Source: Monosiga brevicollis MX1
Lineage: Eukaryota > Opisthokonta > Choanoflagellata > Craspedida > Salpingoecidae
Direction: 5' to 3'
Assembly (NCBI RefSeq): GCF_000002865.3
Contig: NW_001865067.1
Coordinates: 238,089-302,088, forward strand
Length of the DNA: 64,000 nt
Part shown: one piece after another, positions 14,154 to 25,940 of the stretch
How positions within the stretch are numbered: position 1 is the first letter of the stretch
How the letters are laid out: each line of letters begins with the position of its first letter
The notes under the pieces: model-generated
The model's database searches: none
The model's input: the letters and a program-made list of their open reading frames with translations, nothing else
What the model was told of the DNA's origin: nothing
Translations under genes and position numbers: made by a program

Positions 14154-14819
14154 NNNNNNNNNNNNNNNNNNNNNNNNNNNNNNNNNNNNNNNNNNNNNNN
14201 NNNNNNNNNNNNNNNNNNNNNNNNNNNNNNNNNNNNNNNNNNNNNNNNNNNNNNNNNNNNNNNNNNNNNNNNNNNNNNNNNNNNNNNNNNNNNNNNNNNN
14301 NNNNNNNNNNNNNNNNNNNNNNNNNNNNNNNNNNNNNNNNNNNNNNNNNNNNNNNNNNNNNNNNNNNNNNNNNNNNNNNNNNNNNNNNNNNNNNNNNNNN
14401 NNNNNNNNNNNNNNNNNNNNNNNNNNNNNNNNNNNNNNNNNNNNNNNNNNNNNNNNNNNNNNNNNNNNNNNNNNNNNNNNNNNNNNNNNNNNNNNNNNNN
14501 NNNNNNNNNNNNNNNNNNNNNNNNNNNNNNNNNNNNNNNNNNNNNNNNNNNNNNNNNNNNNNNNNNNNNNNNNNNNNNNNNNNNNNNNNNNNNNNNNNNN
14601 NNNNNNNNNNNNNNNNNNNNNNNNNNNNNNNNNNNNNNNNNNNNNNNNNNNNNNNNNNNNNNNNNNNNNNNNNNNNNNNNNNNNNNNNNNNNNNNNNNNN
14701 NNNNNNNNNNNNNNNNNNNNNNNNNNNNNNNNNNNNNNNNNNNNNNNNNNNNNNNNNNNNNNNNNNNNNNNNNNNNNNNNNNNNNNNNNNNNNNNNNNNN
14801 NNNNNNNNNNNNNNNNNNN
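14154..14819. other. Assembly gap (run of N)
   Basis: 666 consecutive undetermined bases between the divergently transcribed giant protein gene and the teneurin. It is flanked on the right by a TCTCTTC repeat, which probably caused the assembly break. It may hide the first exon of the minus-strand giant gene. Confidence 1.
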
Positions 14820-14912
14820 TCTCTTCTCTCTTCTCTCTTCTCTCTTCTTCTCTTCTTCTCTCTGCTTGAGTAGTCTCTCTTCTCTCTTCTCTCTTCTCTC
14901 TCTTCGTTAGTA
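14820..14912. repeat. TCTCTTC microsatellite beside the gap
   Basis: Imperfect tandem TCTCTTC and CTTCTCT units. The array probably extends leftwards into the undetermined bases. Confidence 0.9.
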
Positions 14913-15253
14913 GTCTCGTTTCTCTGCTCTTGGCATGAGTTTTTGGCGCTGCACACCTGACTTCTCACCGCCATTGGGTACCTTGCTCCCTCTCCATCTC
15001 CCCCTCTCTTCCCGTACCCTCAGCCAGACCATCTCTCCCTCTCTCACTTCCCTCCCTCTCTCTGTGAAAGACAAGAAGTTGCTGACTTCAAAGCAGCAAG
15101 GCGATGTCGCGGGGGATAGGACAGCTTTTACCCCACAACACCCACACCACTTCCCGAACCACCTTCAGAACCTAGCTTCTGATCTTGCAGCCCTTGGGGA
15201 CTTCTCTGACAAGACTCGGCGTGGGAGGTTCATCTCTACTTAAGCCTTGAATT

Positions 15254-15475
15254 TTAAGTGGAGCGTACGGCGGACTGCGCATGGTCTCTGGTCAGCACTT
15301 GCGCCTCGCCTAGCTTCTCTGGCTTGTCGAAGCGCAGAATCGGCGCCAACTCGACGTTGTTTATATCACGCACCATGAACGTGTTGCACTTTGGCGTCGT
15401 TCAAGACGCCCCACTCGCCCCGAGTAAACGAGCCACACGCTCCTTCTCGTTCTGCTGGCACTGCCTTTGCCACAC
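15254..15475 (-). CDS. Probable 3' exons of an unidentified minus-strand gene
   Basis: On the minus strand an acceptor-like CACGCAG is followed at 15475 by a frame reading VWQRQCQQNEKER. A frame ending at the TAA at 15254-15256 reads MVRDINNVELAPILRFDKPE and continues for about 20 more residues. The two can be joined in phase 0 by a 48-nt GT-AG intron (after NEKER, before CNTFMVRD). Composition looks coding and unlike the surrounding low-complexity DNA. No family was recognised and no start exon found. The upstream A/G-rich repeat (minus strand) may be an intron. Alternative: a spurious short frame. Confidence 0.35.
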
Positions 15476-16209
15476 CTGCGTGCACATGCGCAACACCCTT
15501 TACAGCTTGAACCCCATACACAATCGCAGAACGTGTTCACTACAACAACTTGTCAACAATTCTTTTCAATTCTTTTGTCCCACGCCCTCCGCTCCGTCTT
15601 CCTGTCGTTTGTTCTTTTGTTCCCTTTTGTTCCCTTTTGTTCTTCTTTGTTCTTTTTTGCTCTTCTTCCTTTGTTCTTTTGTTGCAGTATCCTTTTGTTC
15701 TTTTTGTTCTTTTGTTCTTTTGTTTAGCGGTTTCTTGCTTTCTTTTGTTCTCTTTCTCTTCGGCAGAAATAATGCTGACGTTTGCTTCCACACACACACA
15801 CATACACGTACACACACGTCAAGGTGTATTTCCTTTAAGTTGAGGTATCGCGCACACATACACTACACACATAAACATGAACGGACAGTGAGAAGAACGG
15901 CTGCCTGGGTCAAAACGGCAGCGCGCGTGTCAAATGCATTCGCTCGATCAAGGGCACACGCGGGAAACTCGTTCCAGGCTTGGTTCAGCCGATGTGCATG
16001 TCGTTGATGGGTGGCACTTTTTTTTTTCTCCACTACAATCGCGCCGCAAACGCCGTTGGTCTGGCTGATCACAACTCACCGGTTTCTTTTTGTTTCCTCG
16101 TGTAAAAGGGCAGCCGATCCTCTCCCGCTCGCTCAGGCGCCCCACCGTACCGGGACCTCAAGACGGTTGGCACACGCCTCGTGCCCCGCGCCACCGCGCA
16201 ACCGCCAAC
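15476..16209. other. Upstream region of the teneurin gene
   Basis: Contains the TTTTGTTC repeat, a short CA repeat near 15790-15805 and a T run at 16018-16027. No promoter motif stands out. The teneurin frame is open upstream of its ATG to about 16090, but that extension is Arg/Pro/His-rich and does not look coding. Confidence 0.5.
15604..15735. repeat. TTTTGTTC/TTTGTTCC tandem repeat
   Basis: Pyrimidine-rich imperfect octamers and nonamers. Read on the minus strand they give a Lys/Glu/Arg/Thr-rich pseudo-protein, which I regard as a repeat artefact. Confidence 0.85.
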
Positions 16210-19200
16210 ATGGACAGCGACGGGGATAACGATGATTACTTGAACGTCTCAGCCGAGCCCGATCCATTCGATGCTGCTGACGATGAAGCCCTCTACGGTG
16301 CGTATTCAGTGACCCTCTTTCGCCTCCCTCCTGCCCCCCTTTCGCCCCATCCGCCATCAGTCATGCTTGGCCTTGATGCGGCTCCCCACCTTCACCATCA
16401 TCCTTACCTTGTTCGTCGCCCGCTAGGCTTCAATAAGCCCTTTGCCATGCCTGCCTCGACAGGCAAGACGGTCGTGTCCAACCCTGCGTACGCATCCAGC
16501 ATCAACCCGCTCTTTGATGGTGGGGATGCTGACGAAGAGGGCGCCTATGCAGACCTTGATGCCCCTTCCGGCTTTGGCGGTGCCGCCACGACCGCCTTTG
16601 GCACCAACAGCGACAACGGCACGTACTTCGACCCCACCCACAACTTTGCCGGGCCCGCCACGCAAAGCGCCGAGTACATGTTTCCTGATGCCAGCCCTGA
16701 CGCCGGTAGCAGCAAGGCCGGCGCCTCGAACAAAGTTGCTCCCTTCCAGATCGATGATGGCATGGACAAATCCCCCGGCACGAATGCCTCCCGCAACGAC
16801 AAGGGTCGCGGTCGCCTCTACATAATCATTGCCATCCTGCTCGCCATTATTCTTGCCCTCATTGTTGTCATTGTCCTCGCCGGTGGTGGTTCCTCCGGTA
16901 ACGCTACCAACGGTACCGCCAGCTCGGCCGGCTCCGAAGGCAGTCAAGCCAGCTCGCAAAACACGAAACCACCCACCACCATACCCCCGCCGACCACCAC
17001 CCCTGCTCCCACCACCACAGGAGACACCGTCCCCTGTGGTACCGGTTTTTGCACGCACGGCATTTGTCACGAAGCCAAGGGCGTCTGCTGGTGTCTCGAC
17101 GGTTATTTTGGCGACGCATGTGACCAGGAATGCCCCGGCCTTTGCACAGACAACTCGCGGGGCCTCTGTGGCACTCAAGGCTCGTGCCTCTGCTTCCCGG
17201 GCTTTGCTGGCGATGCTTGCCAAAACACCACCGACTCGGTCTGGATGCGCTTCCGCGACTCCCTGGGTCCCCTTGAAGACTTTGACTTTGACCAGTTTCT
17301 CGCCAACATCGACCTCCTCTTCCCGGATGACAGCTTCGCCGTCGAGGGGTGCTCCCACAATGATGGCCTTGTCTGCGAAATTAGTGTCTCCACTTCCCAG
17401 GACGCCGGCGCCGTCGTCACCCAGATTTTGAACATGGCCGAAGCTAATAACATTGACCTTTTCAACCTCGGCGTTGAAGCCGTCACCGACTCCCAAGGTG
17501 GCAACTGGTCTTCAGAGCTCTCAGCCCAGTGCCTCAACGACTGCTCGGGCCATGGTCGCTGCCTGGAAACCACTCAATGCGAGGTGCGCGCCCCTTTTCT
17601 AGCCTTTTTGACCGGGTCGCCTCGCATGCCGTGGCTTGCTTGATTTTTGTTGGGGGCAGGCATTTTCAGCCACCCATCCCGTTGGACTGTGCGGCACCAT
17701 CACTTGAAACTCATGCCCTCGTGATGCCCTCTTTTTTTTATCCACCTTTCTTCTTCTTTTTCTTGCTTGCTTGCCTCCTTTTCATATAGTGCTACTCTGG
17801 CTGGGACGGCGAGGATTGCTCCCGTGAAGTTGTGTTCAAGAGCTGCGAGAACGATTGCTCTGGCAACGGCTACTGCTTTGATGGTACCTGCGAGTGTGAC
17901 GAGGGCTGGTCCGGCAGTGCCTGCGACGCTCTGCTCGTGCCTTGCACCGATGATTGCAACGGTCGCGGCACCTGTGATCAAACCACCGGTATCTGCAACT
18001 GTACACAGGGCTACATTGGAGACGCTTGCGAGGAACGCATCTGCTTAGCTGGCTGCGGCGATCACGGCGTCTGCCGTAGTGGCGTCTGTGACTGCGACGA
18101 CGGCTTTACCGGTGAGACCTGCTCGGAGATCAGCTGCACGCTGGACTGTGGTGACCACGGCTACTGCTCCAATAATACCTGCGTCTGCAGCACGGGCTGG
18201 AACGGCGAATACTGTGATGTGCAAGGTTGTCGCAAGGACTGCTCTGGCAACGGCGCCTGTGTACAAAACTCAGAGACAGCCATCTGGAGCTGCCAGTGCC
18301 AAAGTGGCTGGCAAGGTGATGCTTGCCAGGCCGGTATCGAACTCAACTGTAACGATGGCATTGATAATGACAACGATCGCGTCACCGATTGCAACGATGC
18401 TGACTGCTGCTCCAGCCCGGCCTGCCAGGACCACCCTTCCTGTCAAACGGTCCCTGATGCCGACGACGTAGTCACCAAGGTCAACCTCACCGCGCCCATC
18501 GATGAAGTCGATCCCATCGAGGAGGAGTCCTTCCTCGAGCAGTGGTGGCCTCTCGTTGACGGTGACTCGGCCACCCAGATGGAGGTTGACACGAGCCAGC
18601 TGGATGAGGCTCGCGTGGCCCTTGTGACTGGCACCGTTCTTGATACCAACCTCATTCCTGTCACGGGCGTCAAGGTGCAGATCTTGGGCCACCCGGAGTT
18701 TGGCTACACCATGACCACCGCCACCGGCGCCTTCAACATGGTTGTCAACGGCGGTGGCTACCTCAGCATTCGCTTTGCGCGTGACGACTTTATGGAGTCC
18801 CAGCGCACGCCCTACATCCCAGAGAACGAACGCACCATCATCCCGGCTGTGGTCATGCAGCCCGTCTCCAACATCAAGACCGAGGTCGAGCTCGGCACGG
18901 GAAGCAGCGAGGACAGCGTCGTTGCCTCTGGTGATGCGGTGGAAGACGAATCGGGCTCTCGTACCGCCCGCATGCTCTTCTTCGGCAACAACACGGCCAC
19001 CGTGCAGAACATGACGGACGGCACCAACTCCACGCTCCCCTCTATGAACCTGCGCATCACCGAGTTTACCGTGGGCTCGGCTGGCCCCGAAGCCATGCCC
19101 TCCGAGCTGCCCGCCAACTCGGGTTACACTTACGCCGTGGAAATTAGCTTGGACGAGGCCACCGTCAACAGCGACACCAACGTCCAGTTTGGTTCTCCCG

Positions 19201-22200
19201 TCCCCTTTTACACGGAAAACTTTTTGGGCTTCCCGGTGGGTTCGGTGGTGCCCGTGGGCTCCTACAACCGCCAAGCCCAGGCCTGGATGCCGGAATCTGA
19301 CGGTCGCGTCATTGAGATTGTCCGCATTGAGAAGGTCAACGGCGTGGACACGGCCGTCCTGAATTTGCGCCCCAACGCCGCAGACTTTGGTGACATTGCC
19401 TCCGAGCCCATTCTCTCTGCTGACATTGAGGCCGGCTGTGATGACGAGGCCTTCCAGCAGGTCAACGCGCACCGCAACCCCACCGCTGTGGACGAACTGT
19501 CCGACGAGGAACTCGAGAGCCACTTTCAGATCTCTCTTGCCGAGAAGCAACGCCTGGCCGAGCTCTACGGTGCTGGCGCTCAAATCTGGCGTGTCCTGGT
19601 CCCCCACGCCACGCCTTGGGATTGCAACTGGCCTTACGGGCCCCCGCTGGATGGCTGCTCCCCGGCCCAGTGCCCCAACCCTCCGGATGATCCCGAGGAC
19701 AACGATGACAATCCCGAAGACCCGGATTGCGCCAAGGCCGGCTCCATCATCCACCCCAGCACTCAGACCTTGAGCGAGGCCATCAACATTGCTGGCTCGA
19801 ACATGAACCTCGTCTACTCGAGCAACCGCATGCCCGGCTATCACGTGGCCATCGACGTGCCTGCGACTTCGGCCAACCCCCCGGACTCCCTGCTTGGCGT
19901 CATTGTCACGCTCAAAATTGCCGGTCGCGAATTTTCCCGCACCTTTGACTCGGGCAAGCCCAACCTCAAGGCGCGCTTCGTCTGGGACCGCCGTGACAAC
20001 CGCGGCGCGCTCGTGCTCGGTCAGATCGATTATACCGTGACACGCCAGTACACCTACCCACTCACCTACTACCCCTCTCGCAGTAACTTTGCCGCGGCCT
20101 TTGGCCGCTTCTCGGGCAGTGTTACCGTGCCCAGCGGCCGCACCTCAGGTACGGCCAACCAAATGGCCAACCGCACCATTGCCGTCTCCAACGAGTATCA
20201 GGGCACGCTGCAGGGCCGTCGCGACATCCGTCGCCTCAAGATGGGCGGCTGGTCTCTCGATGTGCACCACCGCTACAACCCCAGCACCAGCATGCTGCAC
20301 CGCGGTGACGGCACTCGCACGCAGTTTTATGCCAGCAAGGGCGTGACCACGACCATTCTCGGTGGCAATAACCGCCGCAGCACCAGCTGCACCGAGTGTG
20401 GTCTCGAGGGCAACACCTCCTCCCTCTACAGCCCGACGTCCGTGGCCCACCACCCCTCAGGCTCGCTCTTCATCGGCGACTACAATGTCATCTATCGCCG
20501 CGAAACCAACGGCACCGTCACCATTGCCTACACGTTCCCCCCTGGTAGCGAGCCCACGTCCACCTACTACTTGGCCGTGCACCCGACCTGGGGTGACCTC
20601 CTCGTGTCCATTCCTAGCCGTCGTCAGGTGTTCCGCCTGACCTCGGCCGGCGCGCTCGAGCCCATCATCGGCACGGGTGAGGCATGCGACCCCTCGGACC
20701 TTGTTCAGCAGGCACGGGCATGCGGCGACGGTGGCCTCGCCGTCAACGCTGCTCTCATGATGCCCCGGGGCCTCACGGTGCTCAAGGACGGTGACATCTA
20801 CCTTGCCGACGGCACGCGCATCGTGCACGTGACCCCCGACGGTGTCATTGGTACCCACGTCGGTGCTACCGAGTTTATGCAGGGCATGCTCCCGGCCTAC
20901 GTTCCGGACGTGCCACTGACCGACGCCATTCTGGTGCAACCCACCTACCTGGCCTACAGCGCTGTGGAGGAGTCGCTCTACATCTTGGACGGCGCCTCCG
21001 CCTTGATCTACCGGATCACTTCGGCCAACCTCATGCAGGTGGTGGCCGGGTACCCGCCCAACTCGCAACAACGTGCCGAGCCGTACCAGGACGACAAGAT
21101 TGGCATTACCGAGACCGTGGCCGCCCTCACTCCGTTGCAGGATCCGCGCGGCCTGGCCATCTCTGCCACTGGCACGGTTGTCTTTGTCGAAGCCAGCATG
21201 TACCGCGTGCGCGAGGTCACGGCCGAGGGCATGATCCGCACCCTGGCCGGCTCCACCTCGCTCTGCAGCAGTTCCAGCAGCTCCAGCTGCCCAGGCATTG
21301 GCGGCACGCAGGCCCCCGATGCGGCCCTTTTCAAGGCACCCGCAGATGTCTCCATCCACCGTGGCCTCGTCTACGTGGCCGATGAGGGTAACCGTGCCAT
21401 CCGCTCCCTCGGCGTGCGTGACACTTTTGCCTACGGTACTGAGCTCGCGGTTCCCGAAATGGGAACCACTCTCGTCTACGTGTTTGACAACAACGGGCGC
21501 CATCTGACCACGCGCAGCACAATTACCAACCAGCCCATCCTGACCTTCCAGTACGACGCCACCAACCCCGAGCTCCTCACGGGCCTGACCACGGCCTTTG
21601 GCGATGAGATTGTCTTTGCCCGGGATGCTGCCACGGGTCGCCTGACACGCATTACCGCCAACGGCGTGGTAACGGATGTCGAGATTGATGAATCGGGCTA
21701 CTTGCGCACCATCCGCCAGCCCAACGATCGTTCCTACTACTTTGCTTATCGCATGACCCCCATGGGCATCCCCGACGGTCTGCTCGAGGAACAGATTGAC
21801 GCCGAGGGTCGCTTGCATTCGTACGTGTACAACTCGGAGGGCCGTTTGACCGCCGATTCGGGTCCGCGTGGAGGCACAACCAAGCTCTCGCGGCGCCAGA
21901 ACAACGAGACGGGCGAGTATCAGATTGTGGTGACGCTGCCCGAGCTTCAGGTGCAAAAGCTCTCCTTCGCACCGCTCTCCAGCGCCACGGGCACCCGCAC
22001 AACGGCCACCAACGAGCACGGTGGTGTTGGCATCACGGATGTTTTCCCGGATGGCTCGTGGAATGAGTACAACCCGGATGGGTCCTCCTTGACTGCCCTG
22101 GTGAGCCCTCACCCCGTCTGGAAGGGCCAAGCCCGCGTCGTGACGCAGCAGCGCATGGTCCGGCCGTCGGGCTCTGCGCTCGTTACCAGCTATGCCTACT

Positions 22201-24749
22201 CGGTGACCCAAACCGACGTGACCGACCCCTTCTCGGTGACCAGCCTGACCAAGCAAACGACGATTGCCGGAAGGTTGGCCCACACCGTCACCCGCGACGT
22301 TGTGAACCGCCAGGTAACCTCTGAGGTGCCTGGCCTGGGACAGTTTGTGATGGCCTACGACGGCTTTGGCCGCACCATTACGCAGACGTTTCCGGGTAGC
22401 AACCTCGACGCGATTGAGACCTCATATCACTCCAACGGCCAAGTCAACGAGACGCGTCGCGGCAACTACTATGTGCGCTACACCTACGACGCCTCGGGTG
22501 CCGTCACGTCATGGGTCTCCAGCAGTGGACTCAGTGCCCATTACTCACAGGAAAATTTGGGCTCTGGTCTGGCTCGTCGCAACGTGTCCTACCCCTCGGG
22601 CCGCACCGTATCTTTTGACGTTGACACGCTTGGCCGGCTGCGCCAGGTGACGCTGCCCAGCGGTTCCGCCCACGTGATGGGCTACGCCGATCACATTGGT
22701 GAGGACACGGACACGTACACTGATCCAGAGGACCACGTCATGATGCAGACGCTGCGTCTGGATAACAAGATCAAGTCGATTACCCTGCCCTCGGGCCGAA
22801 CCATCCAGCACGAGTTCAGCGAGGGTGGTCTGGTCACGCGCAAGATTGACGGCGATCAGTTTTTGGACCTGGATTACATTCCCGGCTTGGCGCGCCCATC
22901 CTCGCTGCTGCGTTACGGCACTGGTCACGAGGAAGTGCAGTCGACTTTTGTGTGGGACGGCCCATTGCTTCAACGCTGGACTACGGACGCTGGCTCGGTC
23001 TCGAGCTACTACCAGCTCGATTACGAGAGCTCGTGGCGCGTCCAGGACTACGACGTGTACTACAACAACAACCGCTTGTACAACACGCGTGTGTACCGCG
23101 ACTCGAATGGCTTGGTGTACCAGGTGGATGACTTTCCCCTGACCTACTCGCCAAACCGCGATGAGCTCACCGTGCGACGCTCAGACGGCTTGGGCTACTG
23201 GTCGCTGGACAACAGCTTGGGCCTGCCTGCTGAGCGCAAGGCGTACGTGACCACGGGCTCCACCCCCGTCTTCCAAGAGGAGCTCCTGTACGCGCAGGGC
23301 GACAATCTTGTTTCGGGCTGGCTGCACCAGCTGCCAGGCAGCAGCAACACCGTCAACACGACCTTTGTGTACGACGTGGATGGTCAGCTTACGCAAGTCC
23401 TCGAGGACGGCGCGGAGGTTGAATCGTACAGCTACGACGTCAACGGGAACCGCGTGGCCTGGAACGTGCGCGGTGCCGCGCATTCGGCTACTTATGGTGC
23501 CGACGATGCCGTGTTCACGGTTGATGGCCAGTCATACGCCGTGGACGTGGACGGCTTTTTGACGAGTGTGCGTGGCATGTCCCTGGCCTATTCGGGCCGC
23601 GGTGAGCTGCTCTCGGCAACGCTGCCAAGCGGTGCCGGTACGGTGCGCTACCGTTACGATGGCTTTGGTCGCCGCATCATGCGCATCTCGCCCCTGGAGG
23701 AGGTGACATACTACATGTACAATGACCCCGGACAAATCCATCTGGTGACAGATATCTACATGCCCACGGGCAAGCACATGCGCTTCCGCCACGACCCCAA
23801 CGGCCGCTTGGCGGTGATTCACTACGACAACGTTGACTACATTGTGGTCACGACGCACGTGGGCACACCGCTCGCCGTGGTTGAGGAAAGCTCGGGCACG
23901 GTCGTGCTCGCGCGTACCTATGACGCGTACGGTCACCTGCAGAGCGAGACGGGCACGTTTGACCTGCCCATTGGCTTCGCCGGTGGTATTGCGGATGAGG
24001 CAACGGGCCTGGTCAACTTTTTCCGCCGCGACTACGACCCCGTGGTTGGTCGCTTTTGCGCCAAGGACCCTCTGGTCTTTGGCGGTGGCTCGCCCAACCT
24101 GTTTGCCTACGTGTTCAACGACCCAGTGAACTTTAAGGACCCGCTCGGCCTCTTCTGCATTGGTTTGCAGGCCGGCTTTATCTTTGGCAGCGGCTTTGAA
24201 TTTTGCGCCGACTACGACAGTGACCGCGGCTTTGAGGCGTCTGTCTGTGTGAAGAAGTACGTGGGCTTTGGCGGTGGCGTGGACATTGACCTCTTTGGCG
24301 ATGCCAAGGCGTCCAAGATGAAGGCCTACGGCAAAGTCTATGGCTCGCTTAACGCGGGCCCGGCGCAATTGGGTGGTGAGCTCTCTGGTGGCTACGACTT
24401 TACGCCTGAGAACATGCCGGGCCGCAACCCGTGCAAGGGTGGCTGGAGCGGTGAGGCTGGCGTTGAGGCCCACGTGGGAGGCTATGGCGGCAAATGGAAC
24501 TCGGATGATGGCTTTGATGCCATGTACACCCGTGATATGAATGACTTTGATCGCGACAAGACTGTCAAGGACTGGGGCAAGTTCAAAGCTAAGGCCGGCG
24601 CTGAAGCCGGCGTTGAACGTAAGTTGTCCCCACTGTTTGCCTGCTCATGTCGGTGCGCACCTTGGTTGTGGCATACCGATGTTGACTCACTCTTGTTGCC
24701 TGGCTGCTTGTATTTGCTTGTAGTGTGCGCCGGCAACGGCCAAAACTAA
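16210..24749 (+). CDS. TEN: Teneurin-like type II membrane protein (EGF, NHL, YD/RHS)
   Basis: Exons 16210-16297, 16427-17583, 17790-24618 and 24724-24749 agree in phase (1, 0, 1) and encode 2699 aa. The 129-nt and 105-nt introns are multiples of three, so the frame reads through them and can mislead gene callers. Residues 1-159 form an acidic cytoplasmic part and about 160-182 a single helix (IIIAILLAIILALIVVIVLA), so type II topology as in animal teneurins. Next come a Thr/Pro stalk, EGF 1-2, a roughly 100-aa non-EGF insert and EGF 3-8 with typical CxCxxGWxGxxC spacing. A DNDNDRVTDCNDADCC segment like that before the animal teneurin core follows, then a transthyretin/carboxypeptidase-like plug (VTGTVLDTNLIPVTGVKVQI), NHL-type beta-propeller blades, long YD repeats and an RHS core (GRFCAKDPL, FAYVFNDPVNFKDPLG, about residue 2500). 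About 150 Gly-rich residues after the core form a tip unlike animal teneurin C-termini. One 6829-nt exon carries almost the whole ectodomain. Likely a surface adhesion or prey-recognition receptor (inference). Confidence 0.95.
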
Positions 24750-25649
24750 GCCTCGACCATAAACCGCCCAGCTTGACCCATGTCAAGCCCTTTTTATTTC
24801 TGTCGTGTGTCATCCCAATTTTGTTTTTGTTTTTTGTCGTTGTTGGCTCTCATGCCTGTGTCAAAATACAAGTGTGTGTCTCGCGCCCGCAAGCGAGCTG
24901 TTGACGGCCGCTTGGTCTTGTGGCGCTTTTCAAAATGTTTCCTTGATTTGCTCCTTCTTGCCCCCCGTGTGCTTGTTTGTGTTTTGTCATGCGGACTTAG
25001 GCGTGTCGACGCCCCGCCCGCGACACGATCCAAGCACCCAGGCGGTGTTGAATGGCGTGTGATGTTGTCTTGTTCTCTTGCCGTTCTCTTACCATGTTTT
25101 CAATTGACCCGCTTTGAGCGCTTCCACAACCGGCCAGCAAACACGTTTTTTGCGCGAGAATTGGCAAGGCATCGAGAGGAACCGGATTTACATGTGTCAA
25201 TCCGAATGGCCCAACGGCAGCGCGATTGCACAGAGACGCCACAGACAAGCGCGTAGATCTTCTCACACGACACCACAGAGAGAGGGAGATGCATCCTCAC
25301 CCTCTTGACCGGCTTAGCCGGCTCGTGATTCAGACCCCGCCCCAAAGTTGGCTCAAACGCACGTCCTGCTTGTGATATGTGCTTGTGCCTTGCTCATGAC
25401 GCGGCTCATAACTGCAACAGCAACCCAAAAACCTTCAGCCTCAACCACAAAACATAGCAACAATAACATTACTATTTTATTCACAAACCATGTCCATTCA
25501 TCAATAATAAACCCTATACGGCTCCTTAATATCTTCAATAACTTTTACTTTAAAGTCGATAAGTCTATAGTTGTGGTACAGTATCTTTTACAAGAGCAAC
25601 AATAACTACACTTTCTTCACTTTCTGCTTTTTATAATCTCAGCATCTTC

Positions 25650-25701
<52 letters not shown>

Positions 25702-25940
25702 CGCGCGTTAGAGGTAAGTGGCAGCGCCACCGTGGTAAATGGGGGCAGGAAGGGGCAAGGGGAACGGGCAGGCATTGCATTTGGCGCGGGTAGGGTACTC
25801 ACATCTTTGGCAGCGTTCAAGGATACAGGGTGTGGCATTGACTGTGACTGACTGACGGCGTTTGTGCTTGTGTTGTTGTTGTTGGGGTGTCACAGCTCAG
25901 CAGGGCTCCGTCGTTGAGTGAAATCTGAAACGGCGGTGCC
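24750..25940. other. Intergenic, teneurin to ATG9
   Basis: No coding frame with recognisable content. AT-rich around 25400-25620, followed by a GA repeat and about 230 bases leading to the ATG9 start codon. It presumably holds the teneurin 3' UTR and the ATG9 promoter. Confidence 0.6.
25656..25708. repeat. (GA)n(GC)n microsatellite in the ATG9 upstream region
   Basis: About 21 GA dinucleotides running into GCGCGCGC, roughly 230 bp before the ATG9 ATG. Confidence 0.9.

Noticed and set aside
13985-14974. Frames running across the assembly gap.
   Set aside because: They consist of undetermined residues plus microsatellite translation.
18270-24473. Long minus-strand open frames (300-600 codons) opposite the teneurin exon.
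   Set aside because: Val/Gly/His/Arg-rich shadows of a GC-rich, strongly biased coding strand; no domains, and the teneurin reading is unambiguous.
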